From NCBI GenBank assembly GCA_016719785.1, contig JADJYJ010000007.1:251954-315953 (forward strand): a stretch of DNA of 64,000 nucleotides, read 5' to 3'. This document shows positions 26,513-35,316 of the stretch, piece after piece (position 1 is the first letter of the stretch; the number at the start of each line of letters is the position of its first letter). The notes under the pieces were generated by a model. It was not told the DNA's origin, ran no database searches, and saw only the letters and a program-made list of their open reading frames with translations. This DNA comes from Candidatus Amarolinea dominans. GTDB taxonomy: Bacteria > Chloroflexota > Anaerolineae > SSC4 > Amarolineaceae. The position numbers and the translations under genes are program-made.

Positions 26513-27751
26513 GTGGCGAATTCTCATTCTCGCCTGAGCGAAGAGATCAGGCTCGAAGGGCATATTATTGACTCCTTGATCCTGCCGCGTGTGATGGATG
26601 TCATCATGGACGCGGGGGGCAACTTCGATGTGCTCGAAGTGGACGTGGGCACGCATAAGCACGCGGTCAGCCTGGCGCGTATGAAGGTTCTTGCCGACAC
26701 GCAGGAGCAGATGGATCATATCATCACTGCGCTGCAGGAATTGGGCGCGCAGTTGGTCAACAGCGACGACGCGCATGTGACGCCAGCGCCGACAGACGGC
26801 GCGCTGCCAGATGCCTTCTATTCCACAACCAACCTGCCGACCGAGGTGCGCCTGGGCGGACGCTGGCAGTCTGTGGAAGGCACGGAGATGGACCTGGTGG
26901 TGGTGGTGGCCCCGGACCAGGGCCGGGCGCACAACGTGCCGATCTCAGAGGTCAAACAGGGTGATTTGGTCGTCGTGGGGCACAGCGGTATCCGCGTACT
27001 GCCGCCGCAGCGCCAGCGTGAGCAGGAAGTCTTCAGCTTCATGCGCAACGAAGTCTCATCGGAGCGGCCGAACAAGCTGGCGATTGCCCAGATTGCGCGC
27101 ACCATGCGCCAGGTGCGCGAGGCCGGGCAGCGCATCTGCTTTGTGATCGGCCCGGCCATCATTCACAGCGGCGCGGGGCCGTACATGGAGCGCCTGATTC
27201 GCAGCGGCTATGTGCAGGTGCTCTTTGGCGGCAATGCCATCGCCGTGCATGATGTCGAGTCGCAGCTCTTCGGCACCTCGCTCGGCATCAACCTGACCAA
27301 CGGGCTGCCCGTGCCCGGCGGTCACAGCCATCACATGCGCGCGATCAATGCTATGCGGCGCATCGGTTCGATCAAGCGCGCGGTGGAGAGCGGTTTCCTG
27401 CGCAGCGGCCTGATGGCGGAGGCCTATCGCAGTGGCATTGACATGGTGCTGGCCGGCTCCGTGCGTGATGACGGCCCCATGCCCGATGTCATCGGCGATA
27501 TGGGCGAGGCGCAGCGCCAGATGCGCGCCGCGCTACATGGCGTGGAGATGTGCATCATGCTGGCCACCATGCTGCATTCGATTGGCACCGGCAACCTGCT
27601 CGCCAGCCATGTCAAGGTGGTGGCGGTGGACATCAACCCGGCCACGGTGACTAAGCTGGCGGACCGCGGTTCGTTCCAGGCGGTTGGCATCGTGACCGAT
27701 GCGGAACTGTTCTTGCGCGAGCTGGTCGAAGAGCTCGACCTGCCAGAATAG
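26513..27751 (+). CDS. Ornithine cyclodeaminase-like protein (TIGR00300/ArgZ C-terminal type)
   Basis: The 412-residue protein begins with a LOR/SDH-type region (EGHIIDSLILPRVMDVIMDAGGNFDVLEVDVG). A Rossmann-like catalytic half follows (ICFVIGPAIIHSGAGPYMERLI, VLFGGNAIAVHDVESQLFGT, DMVLAGSVRDDGPMPDVIGD). This matches the TIGR00300 family, whose archaeal and cyanobacterial members convert ornithine to proline and ammonia with NAD. The arginine dihydrolase domain of cyanobacterial ArgZ is absent. It starts with GTG at 26513 after GACGAGG. It lies 29 bases after ligA and 13 bases before the carbonic anhydrase gene, in one run. The activity is inferred from family. Confidence 0.78.
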   Translation: MANSHSRLSEEIRLEGHIIDSLILPRVMDVIMDAGGNFDVLEVDVGTHKHAVSLARMKVLADTQEQMDHIITALQELGAQLVNSDDAHVTPAPTDGALPDAFYSTTNLPTEVRLGGRWQSVEGTEMDLVVVVAPDQGRAHNVPISEVKQGDLVVVGHSGIRVLPPQRQREQEVFSFMRNEVSSERPNKLAIAQIARTMRQVREAGQRICFVIGPAIIHSGAGPYMERLIRSGYVQVLFGGNAIAVHDVESQLFGTSLGINLTNGLPVPGGHSHHMRAINAMRRIGSIKRAVESGFLRSGLMAEAYRSGIDMVLAGSVRDDGPMPDVIGDMGEAQRQMRAALHGVEMCIMLATMLHSIGTGNLLASHVKVVAVDINPATVTKLADRGSFQAVGIVTDAELFLRELVEELDLPE

Positions 27752-27764
27752 GCGATGAAACCTG

Positions 27765-28301
27765 ATGCTCGATCCTTTTTTTCACCCTGAGACGATTCAT
27801 CGTTCCGTCTTCATCGCGCCCGGCGCCATCATCACCGGCCAGGTGACGCTGGGGCCGGAGTCATCGGTGTGGTTCGGCTGCGTGTTGCGCGGCGATGTCA
27901 ACACGATCACCATCGGCGCGCAGTGCAACATCCAGGACGGCTGCATCCTGCACGTGGATGGGGACAAGCCTCTGCGCCTGGGTGACCGTGTCAGCCTGGG
28001 GCACGGCGCCATCGTGCATGGATGTACGGTGGAAGACGACGTGCTGATCGGCATTCGCGCCACCGTGCTCAGCGGCGCGTTGATCGGCCACGGCTCGCTG
28101 ATCGGCGCGGGCGCGCTGGTGCCTGAAGGCATGGTGGTGCCGCCCCATTCGTTGGTGCTCGGTCTGCCCGCCAAAATCGTGCGGCCGGTCAGTTCGGAGC
28201 AGGCCGCCATGATTCGTCGCATCGCGCAGTCCTACGTCCAATCCAGCCGCGCCTACCTGGCCGGCCGCAGCGCGCCCTCCCCCCAGGTTACGCTGGCATG
28301 A
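27765..28301 (+). CDS. Gamma-carbonic anhydrase-like hexapeptide protein
   Basis: The 178-residue protein is a left-handed beta-helix of hexapeptide repeats (GAIITGQVTLGPESSVWFGCVLRGD and following turns). The zinc ligands of the YrdA/PaaY group are visible: His in CILHVDGD, and the two His in LGHGAIVHGC. The C-terminus ends in a short helix (AAMIRRIAQSYVQSSRAYLAG). The family makes trimers; many members are carbonic anhydrases or CoA-related enzymes, so the reaction is uncertain. The stop overlaps the next start by four bases (ATGA), showing translational coupling. Confidence 0.9.
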   Translation: MLDPFFHPETIHRSVFIAPGAIITGQVTLGPESSVWFGCVLRGDVNTITIGAQCNIQDGCILHVDGDKPLRLGDRVSLGHGAIVHGCTVEDDVLIGIRATVLSGALIGHGSLIGAGALVPEGMVVPPHSLVLGLPAKIVRPVSSEQAAMIRRIAQSYVQSSRAYLAGRSAPSPQVTLA

Positions 28302-28948
28302 CTTTGTTGCCGGATACCCCTACCGAATTGGCGGCGCAGGCGCGCAGCCTGGGCCAGCAGAGCCGCGCGGCCGAAGACCGTGGCGATCTGGCGGCCGCGC
28401 TGGCGCTGAACGAGGCGGCCGCGGCGCGTTTCCTGCAAGCCGGTGATGCGCCGGGGCTGCTGGTGGCCTATCGCAGCCAGGCGCTGATTCTGCTGCGCCT
28501 GGCGCGCCTGGATGAGGCGTGCAGTCAACTGGCGCGCGCGCTGGCGTTGGCGTTGCAAATGGATGCGGAGTTTGTGTGGGATACCGTGGGGCAGGTCGTA
28601 GGCGTGGCCGGCTTTCTGGCGCAAGAACAGGCGGCGCAATTGCTGACGCTGGGAGCAGTGCTGCGCAGCGCGCTTCAGCACGTGCAGACCGTGCGCGGTG
28701 ACTACCCGCTGGACCTGCGCGGCCCGGTGGAGGTGGCAACGGCCCTGAGCAACATCTACGCGGCGATGGGCCTGCTCGATGCCTCGGTGCAGGGTCGCGA
28801 GTCGCTGTCCCAGCAGGAGGTCGAGCGCGTACGCGTGGATGCGCTGACGCAGGCGTGGGCCGTGGATGCACTCAGCCGCCAGACGTGGGGCCTGGTCCCG
28901 TGGCTCAAAGCCTGGCTGGCGGCGCGGGGTCTGCGTGCAGAGGACTGA
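28298..28948 (+). CDS. TPR-like all-helical protein
   Basis: The 216-residue protein is Ala/Leu-rich and helical; three helix-turn-helix units resemble TPR repeats (EDRGDLAAALALNEAAAARFLQAGD, LLRLARLDEACSQLARALALALQMD). There is no membrane or signal segment. It overlaps the carbonic anhydrase gene by four bases, so the two are co-translated. No specific role can be assigned; a scaffold is likely. The 74-bp repeat begins 9 bases after the stop. Confidence 0.65.
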   Translation: MTLLPDTPTELAAQARSLGQQSRAAEDRGDLAAALALNEAAAARFLQAGDAPGLLVAYRSQALILLRLARLDEACSQLARALALALQMDAEFVWDTVGQVVGVAGFLAQEQAAQLLTLGAVLRSALQHVQTVRGDYPLDLRGPVEVATALSNIYAAMGLLDASVQGRESLSQQEVERVRVDALTQAWAVDALSRQTWGLVPWLKAWLAARGLRAED

Positions 28949-28957
28949 TCGTTAAGC

Positions 28958-29031
28958 TATACTGCAAGCGGGCATGAATTGCGCCTGACCCCTTAGGCGG
29001 AAAAGTGAAGCCTATTCCCGCTTGCAGTATA
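28958..29031. repeat. 74-bp dispersed inverted-end repeat, copy 3 (inverted)
   Basis: Reverse-oriented relative to the copies at 2492 and 16556, with perfect 15-bp ends (tatactgcaagcggg / cccgcttgcagtata). The reverse complement interior reads gaataggcttcacttttccgc, nearly the same as copy 1. It lies just after the TPR-like gene and before the LuxR array. Confidence 0.88.
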
Positions 29032-29047
29032 TCGGCATGACCGAAAC

Positions 29048-29098
29048 CCATACCGTTGCAGCGCCGCACTGAAGCTATAGCCCGCGCCCGCGAGCTGG
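29048..29098 (+). pseudogene. Remnant of a LuxR-regulator C-terminus
   Basis: The bases translate as RTEAIARARELGLL followed by TAT, matching the extreme C-terminus of the LuxR copies ending at 35150 and 46973. Nothing else of that gene remains. It shows that another LuxR copy once ended here, directly upstream of the first intact one. Confidence 0.6.
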
Positions 29099-29138
29099 GT
29101 TTGTTGTATAGAAGATCGTGGCTGATTTGGGATGCTGT

Positions 29139-29166
29139 TTGAGTTTGGGGAGGCGTGCTGTATAAT
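29139..29166 (+). promoter_or_regulatory. Leaderless promoter of LuxR copy 1
   Basis: TTGAGT, 16 bases, perfect TATAAT, then only six bases (TGATCC) before the ATG at 29173. The start of transcription should therefore fall at or near the ATG. The preceding ~55 bases (gaagatcgtggctgatttgggatg..) resemble the region before LuxR copy 2. Confidence 0.75.
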
Positions 29167-29172
29167 TGATCC

Positions 29173-31908
29173 ATGTCCACGCCCATCTTAGCCACCAAGC
29201 TTTATATCCCCCCACCGCGACCCAAAGTGGTCCCCCGCCCCCGCCTGATCGAGCGGCTGAACAAGGGTCTGCACGGCAAGCTGACCCTCATCTCTGCCCC
29301 CGCCGGCTTCGGCAAAACCACGCTGGTTAGCGAATGGGTCGCCGCCCTCACCCCTTCCCCTCTCCCAGCGGGAGAGGGGCCAGAGGTGAGGGTCGCCTGG
29401 CTGTCGCTGGACGCTGGCGAAAACGATCCCGCCCGCTTCCTGGCCTACTTCGTGGCGGCCTTGCAGACTATCTCGTCCGGGATCGGCGCCGGGGCGATTT
29501 TCTGCGAAAACGCCGAGGTGATGGCCGCGCTCGATTCTCCGCAGCCGCCGCCCATCGAGCCGCTCCTGACGATCCTGCTCAACCAAATCGCCGCCATCCC
29601 GGCTGATCCTTCGCCTCCGCTCAAAGCTTGTCCTGAACGCAGTGAAGGAACAGGCTTCATCCTCGTCCTTGATGACTACCATACGATTGACTCCAAACCG
29701 GTTGCCGAGATCCTCGCCTTCCTGGTCGAGCGCCAGCCGCCGCAGATGCACCTGGTCATCGCCACGCGTGAGGATCCGCAGCTCCCCTTGGCCCGCTTGC
29801 GCGTCCGGGACCAGTTGACCGAACTGCGCGCTGCCGACTTGCGTTTTACCCCCGCCGAAGCCGCCGATTTTCTCAACGAGGTGATGGGATTGAGCCTCTC
29901 GGCAGAAAACATCGCCGCGCTGGAAGCCCGCACCGAAGGCTGGATCGCCGGTCTGCAACTGGCCGCGCTTTCTATGCAGGGACACCAGGACGTCACCCGC
30001 TTCATCCAATCTTTCACCGGCAGCCATCGGTACGTGCTGGATTACCTGGCAGAGGAAGTCATCCGCCAGCAGGGCGAGGCGCTGCGCAGCTTCCTGATCC
30101 AAACCAGTATCCTGGAGCGTTTCAACGCCGACGTCTGCTGCGCGCTCACCGGGCGAGGGGATGCCCAGGCGGCCATCGCGCAGTTGGAACAAGCCAACCT
30201 GTTCATCGTGCCATTGGATGACGAGCGGAGCTGGTATCGCTACCACCACCTGTTTGCCGATTACCTGCGCACCCTGCTGACCAGGCCTGAACAAAGCCGG
30301 TTGTATCAGCAGGCATCTGCATGGCACGAAGCCAATGACCTGATGGGCGAGGCGGTGCAATATGCGCTGGCCGGCGGCGATACTAACTTCGCTGCGGATG
30401 TCATCGAGCGGGCCTTGCAGCGCGATGCGACCTGGTCGGCCGGCAACCTGACGCAATGGCTGTCCTGGCTGGACGCCTTGCCGCCGCCGGCCTTCCAAAG
30501 CCGTCCGCAGTTGAACCTGGACGCCTCACGTATCCTGTATCTTGCGGGACGCTTCGAGCTGGCCGAATCCCACCTTATGCAAGCCGAACAAGCGCTGGAA
30601 GCGGCCCCTGCGCTGCCTGACGCGGAACGCGGACAAGTGCAGGCGCTGGCTGCGCTTTATCGCGGCGCGATCGCGGCCATGCGCGGAGATGCCCCGCAAG
30701 CCATTGCGCAGATTGCCTTTGCGCAATCCCGAATCCCTCGCAAAAATCACCTGGCGCATGCCCGCGCCTTTTTCAGCCTGGGGCTGGCGTACGAGATCGC
30801 TGATCAGAACGGGCAGGCCGTCGCGAACTATTCACACGCCAGCGCGGAAGCCAAAGCGGCTGGGGTGCTCTTCCTGGCCATCCATGCGCTCTGCGCCGCG
30901 GCGCAGGTGCAAATCCGGCAAGGCCGCTTACACCAGGCCGAGCAGACCTGTCGCGCCGCCATTCAACTGGCCGCAGGCGCCCGCCTGCCGCCGCTGGGGC
31001 TGGCGTACACGATTCTCGGCGGCATTGCCCTGGAGCGCAACGATCTGGCCGCGGCCGAAAAACTGCTGGCGGATGGCATGGCGCTGGCCCGGCAGGGCGG
31101 CTTGATGGAAGATGTGATCCTGGGGCTGGCGTCTCTCGCCCGCCTGCGGGGCTGCCAGGGCGACACACGCGGGGCGCTCGCCGCCATGCAGGAAGTCAAG
31201 TCCATCGTACAGGCGTATGGCATTCAGCACATGGATGTACACGTCGCGGCCTATCTGGCCCGCCTGCAACTGCTCCTGAGGCAGATCTCCGCGGCGGCGC
31301 AATGGGCGGCTGAGGTTCGGCCGCTACGGGCTGACGCGCCGTACGAATTTGTGGATCTGACGTTGACGCGCGTGCTGCTGGCGACACGCGATCTGGAAGC
31401 GATCCCGGCCATCCTGCGCCCGCTCCTGGAACGGGCCACCGCGGCCGGCCGCACCCAGGCCTGCATCGAGACGCTCATGTTGCTGGGCCTGTGCCAGCAC
31501 GCCAGGGGGGACACCCCGGCTGCGCTGGAATTGCTGGGGCAATCGCTGCGCTTGGCCGCGTCCGAAGGCTACGCCCGGATTTTTTTGGATGAAGGCCAGG
31601 CCCTGCTCGACCTGCTGCCCAAAGCGCGCCACCACGCGCCCGAACTGGTGGATTCCCTGCTGGGCATGGGCACGGCCGCCGGCGGCGCGCGCCCCGCACC
31701 CTGTGGGCAATTGCCGGAGCCTCTCAGCGAACAGGAACTGCGCGTCCTCCGCCTGCTCGCGGCCGGCAAGTCCAACCAGCAGATCGCCGATGAGCTGGTG
31801 ATCAGCCTGGGCACAGCCAAGTGGCACGTACACAACGTCTTGCAGAAATTGGGCGTTAGCAGCCGCAGCCAGGCGATCGCGCAGGCACGCGATCTCGGCT
31901 TGCATTAG
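29173..31908 (+). CDS. MalT-like LuxR-family ATP-dependent regulator, copy 1
   Basis: The 911-residue protein has the MalT/LAL layout: an N-terminal STAND-type ATPase (Walker A SAPAGFGKTT near 42, VAWLSLDAGENDPARF, Walker B FILVLDDYH), a long TPR-like sensor domain (~380-800) and a C-terminal LuxR helix-turn-helix (EPLSEQELRVLRLLAAGKSNQQIADELVIS). Such regulators bind a ligand plus ATP, oligomerise and activate promoters. Two 48-base in-frame inserts are visible against the paralogues: SPLPAGEGPEV (29345-29392) and LKACPERSEG (29608-29655). No ribosome site; the promoter is leaderless. Downstream are the small GHL..DWF protein and hydrolases. Confidence 0.93.
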   Translation: MSTPILATKLYIPPPRPKVVPRPRLIERLNKGLHGKLTLISAPAGFGKTTLVSEWVAALTPSPLPAGEGPEVRVAWLSLDAGENDPARFLAYFVAALQTISSGIGAGAIFCENAEVMAALDSPQPPPIEPLLTILLNQIAAIPADPSPPLKACPERSEGTGFILVLDDYHTIDSKPVAEILAFLVERQPPQMHLVIATREDPQLPLARLRVRDQLTELRAADLRFTPAEAADFLNEVMGLSLSAENIAALEARTEGWIAGLQLAALSMQGHQDVTRFIQSFTGSHRYVLDYLAEEVIRQQGEALRSFLIQTSILERFNADVCCALTGRGDAQAAIAQLEQANLFIVPLDDERSWYRYHHLFADYLRTLLTRPEQSRLYQQASAWHEANDLMGEAVQYALAGGDTNFAADVIERALQRDATWSAGNLTQWLSWLDALPPPAFQSRPQLNLDASRILYLAGRFELAESHLMQAEQALEAAPALPDAERGQVQALAALYRGAIAAMRGDAPQAIAQIAFAQSRIPRKNHLAHARAFFSLGLAYEIADQNGQAVANYSHASAEAKAAGVLFLAIHALCAAAQVQIRQGRLHQAEQTCRAAIQLAAGARLPPLGLAYTILGGIALERNDLAAAEKLLADGMALARQGGLMEDVILGLASLARLRGCQGDTRGALAAMQEVKSIVQAYGIQHMDVHVAAYLARLQLLLRQISAAAQWAAEVRPLRADAPYEFVDLTLTRVLLATRDLEAIPAILRPLLERATAAGRTQACIETLMLLGLCQHARGDTPAALELLGQSLRLAASEGYARIFLDEGQALLDLLPKARHHAPELVDSLLGMGTAAGGARPAPCGQLPEPLSEQELRVLRLLAAGKSNQQIADELVISLGTAKWHVHNVLQKLGVSSRSQAIAQARDLGLH

Positions 31909-32038
31909 TTCGTCCAGCCCCATCCCCTCCTACTTCCTGCTCTGACCGGTCTCCGACTGAACCAGCGGCGGAACGGATGCTTTTGTGAACCCTTAGTTCG
32001 TCCACACCCTCCCCTCACCTGACACGCAACCTATCCTC

Positions 32039-32054
32039 CAACCTATCCTTCGAT
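32039..32054. repeat. Small hairpin cctatc-cttc-gatagg in the LuxR-to-small-gene gap
   Basis: CCTATC and GATAGG flank a 4-base loop; CCTATCC also occurs directly upstream. It lies in the 256-base gap between LuxR copy 1 and the small gene at 32165, which otherwise contains a direct repeat (ttagttcgtcca at 31907 and 31994). It may be an operator or weak terminator. Confidence 0.4.
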
Positions 32055-32164
32055 AGGCGACAGGCCGCGCTTGGTTGCGGTAGACTGGGGCTGTCATTAG
32101 GGCGCTGCGGCCACTGAGCAACAGCCGGCGCTTGGCGCCATGTGAGACCCAAAGGAGTTGACGT

Positions 32165-32407
32165 ATGGACCGCCACGATTATCAAATCCGCGTGCAAGGT
32201 CACCTGGATGAGCGCTGGTTCCGCTGGTTCGACAGACTGACGCTCAGCCTGACGCCCGCCGGCGAGACCATCATCACCGGCGCAGGGCTGGATCAGGCCG
32301 CCCTGCATGCCATTCTCAATCGGATGCGCGACCTGGGGCTGGAGTTGATTTCCATCCAGCGCGCCCCGGCGCAGACCGAACCAGATCAAGAAAGGAAACC
32401 AGAATGA
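32165..32407 (+). CDS. Small GHL..DWF family protein, copy 1
   Basis: An 80-residue protein of a family repeated in this array. The core runs YQIRVQGHLDERWFRWFDRL, LTLSLTPAGETIITG, then DQAALHAILNRMRDLGLELISI. The pattern (beta strand, W/F-rich turn, two strands, helix, strand) suggests a compact alpha/beta domain of ~65 residues. This copy is the most divergent: most others read IRLKGHL and ADWFGGLTITL. No signal, membrane or enzyme motif. AAAGGAG precedes the ATG. The stop overlaps the next start by four bases (ATGA), so it is co-translated with the alpha/beta hydrolase. The function is unknown; its fixed place after LuxR genes suggests a partner of that regulator. Confidence 0.82.
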   Translation: MDRHDYQIRVQGHLDERWFRWFDRLTLSLTPAGETIITGAGLDQAALHAILNRMRDLGLELISIQRAPAQTEPDQERKPE

Positions 32408-33519
32408 ACACTCCTCAACGACTGAAGCGATTTGGAGGTCGCATGATTCTTCTGCTTGCCGTCATCATCGTTCTACTGGCGACGATCGTCATCGGTTCGC
32501 AGTGGACCGCCCACACCCCCGCCATCACCGGCGCGGACGGGAAGCCCCTGCCCGGCAGCATCGCCGCGCTGGAGAAGGTCAAACTCGGCGGCGTGGATCA
32601 GTGGCTCATCGTCCGCGGACAGGATGTACACAAGCCGGTCCTGCTCTTCCTCTCCGGCGGTCCCGGCGCCAGCGAAGCGGCACGCGTCCTGCGCTTCAAC
32701 AGCGAACTGGAGCAGCATTTCGTGGTCGTCATCTGGGAGCAGCGCGGCTGCGGCAAGTCCTACCCGGCGCTGAACCCGAAAGCGGCGTTGACCGTTGACC
32801 AGTACGTTGCAGACCTCATCGAACTGACCGACCTGCTGCGTGGACGCTTCGATGAGCAGAAAATCTACCTGGTGGGGCATTCCTGGGGCACCATCATCGG
32901 CGTGCGCGCCGCCCAACAGCGCCCCGACCTGTTCCACGCTTACGTCGGCACGTCGCAAATGGTGGATATGCAGGAAACCGACCAGATGATCTACGACATG
33001 GTACTGGAGCACTCCCGCCAGAGCGGCGACGCCAAGTTCGTGGCGACGCTGGAAAAGCAAGGCCCGCCGCCCTACTTCGGCAAAAGCCCCATCCAGCCCT
33101 ATGCCACTCTGTTTGGGCGCGAGTATGCCCTTTTCGAAGCCCCCAATATCAAAGACCCGGAATACCGCCGTGACGGCGACATCCTGATGCTGATGCTCAA
33201 ACAGCCCGAGTACGGCTGGCTGGACCGGATCTACTACCTGCTGGGCCTAATGAACACCTTCAATGTGGTCTATCCGCAGTTGCAGGAGATGGACTTCCGC
33301 CAGGACGCAACCCGCCTCGCCCTGCCGGCGTACATCGTGCTGGGACGCCACGACATGAACAATCCATCCCAGATTCCCGAAGAATACTTCAACCTGCTCG
33401 AAGCGCCGAGCAAGCAACTGGTCTTCTTTGAAAACTCCGGGCACGGCATGATTTGGGAGGAGGCTGACAAGTTCCACAGCCTAATGGTGGATACCGTCCT
33501 TGCTGAAACGTACAGATAG
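32404..33519 (+). CDS. Alpha/beta hydrolase, membrane-tethered
   Basis: A 371-residue protein with an N-terminal membrane helix (MILLLAVIIVLLATIVIGS) followed by an alpha/beta hydrolase of the proline iminopeptidase type. The oxyanion motif is FLSGGPGAS, the nucleophile elbow GHSWGT, acid LGRHDMNNP and histidine NSGHGMIWEE. The domain probably faces outward. It is the cargo of LuxR unit 1 and overlaps the small gene by 4 bases. Related hydrolases occur at 34502 (truncated) and 55161, where the linker GxxLPGSI/LAGSI before the domain is recognisable. Confidence 0.88.
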   Translation: MNTPQRLKRFGGRMILLLAVIIVLLATIVIGSQWTAHTPAITGADGKPLPGSIAALEKVKLGGVDQWLIVRGQDVHKPVLLFLSGGPGASEAARVLRFNSELEQHFVVVIWEQRGCGKSYPALNPKAALTVDQYVADLIELTDLLRGRFDEQKIYLVGHSWGTIIGVRAAQQRPDLFHAYVGTSQMVDMQETDQMIYDMVLEHSRQSGDAKFVATLEKQGPPPYFGKSPIQPYATLFGREYALFEAPNIKDPEYRRDGDILMLMLKQPEYGWLDRIYYLLGLMNTFNVVYPQLQEMDFRQDATRLALPAYIVLGRHDMNNPSQIPEEYFNLLEAPSKQLVFFENSGHGMIWEEADKFHSLMVDTVLAETYR

Positions 33520-33575
33520 ATGGAGAATTCCATGACGACTACCCTGCAAACTACTTCCGTAGAAAGGAATCCGAA

Positions 33576-34493
33576 ATGAACAAAGTTAAACTCTTCTTCG
33601 CAGTGCTGATCCTTATCCCCCTGCTCATCGCCGCCCTGATTGGCTTTCGCTGGTGGCAGGCGAGGCAGGCAGTGGCCGACGCGTGGACGAATTTCGACGC
33701 CCATGCGCCCGCCCTGGCGACGACTTCCAGCCTGGAAATCATCCCGCTGTACGAGGCGGCGAGCGCCAGCCCCGACTTCAGCAGCGGACATGGCGTCTCA
33801 TACCTGATCCGCACCGACTCAGCCACCATCCTGCTGGATGTCGGCGACAATCCCGATGGGCTGACCGTCGCGCCTTTCGCGCAAAATATGCAGGCCCTGG
33901 GCATCGCCTGGGATGAAGTCTACCGGGCGGTGATTTCCCATCCCCACCCCGACCACGTCGGCGGATTGACGGCCTGGCGCCAGCGCACAATTTCGTTTGG
34001 CGAACTGCCCGGCGGATTGGGCGAGCGGCTGGTGTTTGTCCCGCATGTGACGACCTACAAAGGCGCGGTTCATGCCACCATCCCCACCCTGCCCGCGCCC
34101 GACATCGCCACGACCGGCGTCATTTCCTATCTGGAAGCCTGGCCGCTGGCGCTGTTCGCGGCCAAAGGCGGCGAACAAGCGTTGGTGGTGCATGTCGCCG
34201 GTCACGGATTGGTGTTGATTACCGGCTGCGGGCATCCCGGCCTGGAACGGCTGGTGGCGCGCGCCGAGTCCCTGTACGGCGCGCAGGTTGTCGGTGTGGT
34301 CGGCGGCCTGCACTACACCAACGCAACCGCGCAAGATGTTCAACCACAGATACAGATCCTGCAATCCCGCCGGGTCAGCCTGGTCGCCCTCTCGCCGCAC
34401 GACAGCGGACCGGAAGCCCTGTCCGCGTTCGAGAGCGCCTTCCCTGGCGCATATCACACCCTGAAGGTTGGCGAAGCCATCCAGTTTCCCTGA
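33576..34493 (+). CDS. Metallo-beta-lactamase-fold hydrolase, membrane-anchored
   Basis: The 305-residue protein has an N-terminal helix (LFFAVLILIPLLIAALIGF) and an MBL domain with the metal motif SHPHPDHVGG, a later HVAGHGLVLITGCGHPG and GGLHYT. These match the HxHxDH signature and further histidine ligands. MBL-fold enzymes hydrolyse lactams, esters, thioesters or nucleic acids; the substrate cannot be told. It resembles 7,8-dihydropterin synthase-type MBL proteins. AGAAAGGAAT precedes the ATG. It sits between two alpha/beta hydrolase genes in LuxR unit 1. Confidence 0.85.
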   Translation: MNKVKLFFAVLILIPLLIAALIGFRWWQARQAVADAWTNFDAHAPALATTSSLEIIPLYEAASASPDFSSGHGVSYLIRTDSATILLDVGDNPDGLTVAPFAQNMQALGIAWDEVYRAVISHPHPDHVGGLTAWRQRTISFGELPGGLGERLVFVPHVTTYKGAVHATIPTLPAPDIATTGVISYLEAWPLALFAAKGGEQALVVHVAGHGLVLITGCGHPGLERLVARAESLYGAQVVGVVGGLHYTNATAQDVQPQIQILQSRRVSLVALSPHDSGPEALSAFESAFPGAYHTLKVGEAIQFP

Positions 34494-34501
34494 ACGGAAT
34501 C

Positions 34502-34735
34502 ATGTTCCCATTCAACTTACGAAAGGCACGAAGCGTGATGTGGATCGTCCTCGGCTCTTTCCTGGCAATCAGTCTTGTTTTACTGGGCATCCTGTTCGCC
34601 TGGAGTCCCGGTCAGCCGCAGCCCTTCCTCGATGAAACCGGGGAGCCGCTGGCCGGCAGTCTTTCAGAGAAAATCCACGTCGAAATCAACGGTGTGGAAC
34701 AGGGCCTGTTCATCAAGAGCAGAAACATCCACACC
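34502..34735 (+). pseudogene. Alpha/beta hydrolase, truncated after ~78 codons
   Basis: The frame encodes a membrane helix (MWIVLGSFLAISLVLLGILF) and LDETGEPLAGSLSEKIHVEI..VEQGLFIKSRN. This closely matches the first ~80 residues of the hydrolase at 55161 (DENGSPLAGSISEKVFVNI..VEQGMFIKSKN). At 34736 homology switches to a LuxR gene start, so the whole catalytic domain is lost. The fused frame runs on to 34915 as a chimera. Confidence 0.8.
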
Positions 34736-35150
34736 GTCCACGCCCATCTTAGCCACCAAACTTTATATTCCCCCACCGCGGCCCAAAGTCGTCCTCCGCC
34801 CCCGCCTAACGAGGGTCTGCACGGCAAACTGACCCTCATCTCTGCCGCCGCCGGCTTTGGCAAAACCACGCTGGTCAGCGAATGGGTCTCTGAAAGGATG
34901 AAGGATGAAGGATGAAAGAAGAAAAGAATCTTCATCCCTCATCCCTCAGCCTTCGTTCGAGCCACTGAGCGGCCGCGAGTTGGAAATCCTGAAGCTGATC
35001 ACCCAGGGACTCTCGAACCGGGAGATCGGCGAACGGCTGTTCCTGGCCCTGGACACGGTTAAAGGGCACAACCGCCGGATCTTCGACAAACTCCAGGTGC
35101 AAAGCCGCACCGAAGCCATTGCCCGCGCCCGCGAGCTGGGCTTGCTGTAA
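34736..35150 (+). pseudogene. LuxR regulator copy with a large internal deletion
   Basis: From 34736 the DNA matches the start of the LuxR copies (ccacgcccatcttagcca..) through the Walker A region (GFGKTTLVSEWV) with a small frameshift. Then, after gatgaag-type heptad repeats (34890-34960), it jumps to the C-terminal HTH (EPLSGRELEILKLITQGLSNREIGERL). About 2.2 kb is missing. A separate 81-codon frame (34905-35150) contains the complete HTH, with the start within MKDERRKESS, and could make a solo HTH protein, though no promoter is obvious. Confidence 0.82.
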
Positions 35151-35195
35151 CCCCAAGTGTTCGTCTTCCTCGACACTCTCCCCCTCCATAAATTC

Positions 35196-35315
35196 AAAAC
35201 AACACCTCCCACCAACACCAAAGTGTCTATACAACAACACCGTCGCGCCTGTATATTACCTGTGCCTTGAGCAAGCGGCTCAACCGGCGAACATCGGACA
35301 GGACAGGTGCAAGGT
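35196..35315 (+). repeat. 120-bp conserved module repeat, copy A
   Basis: The block starts aaaacaacacctcccacc and ends gacaggtgcaaggt, one base before the ATG of a small GHL..DWF gene. Copies of the same length lie at 47019 and 51328. It contains gtctatacaac and tatattacctg (AT-rich, promoter-like). It follows the LuxR stop. Confidence 0.85.
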
Positions 35316-35316
35316 C

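Noticed and set aside
26513..27751. Arginine dihydrolase-ornithine cyclodeaminase fusion as in cyanobacteria
   Set aside because: The N-terminal dihydrolase domain is absent; only the TIGR00300-type part is present.
34905..35150. Independent LuxR-HTH gene
   Set aside because: No promoter or ribosome site seen; better explained as the surviving end of a deleted LuxR copy, although expression cannot be excluded.
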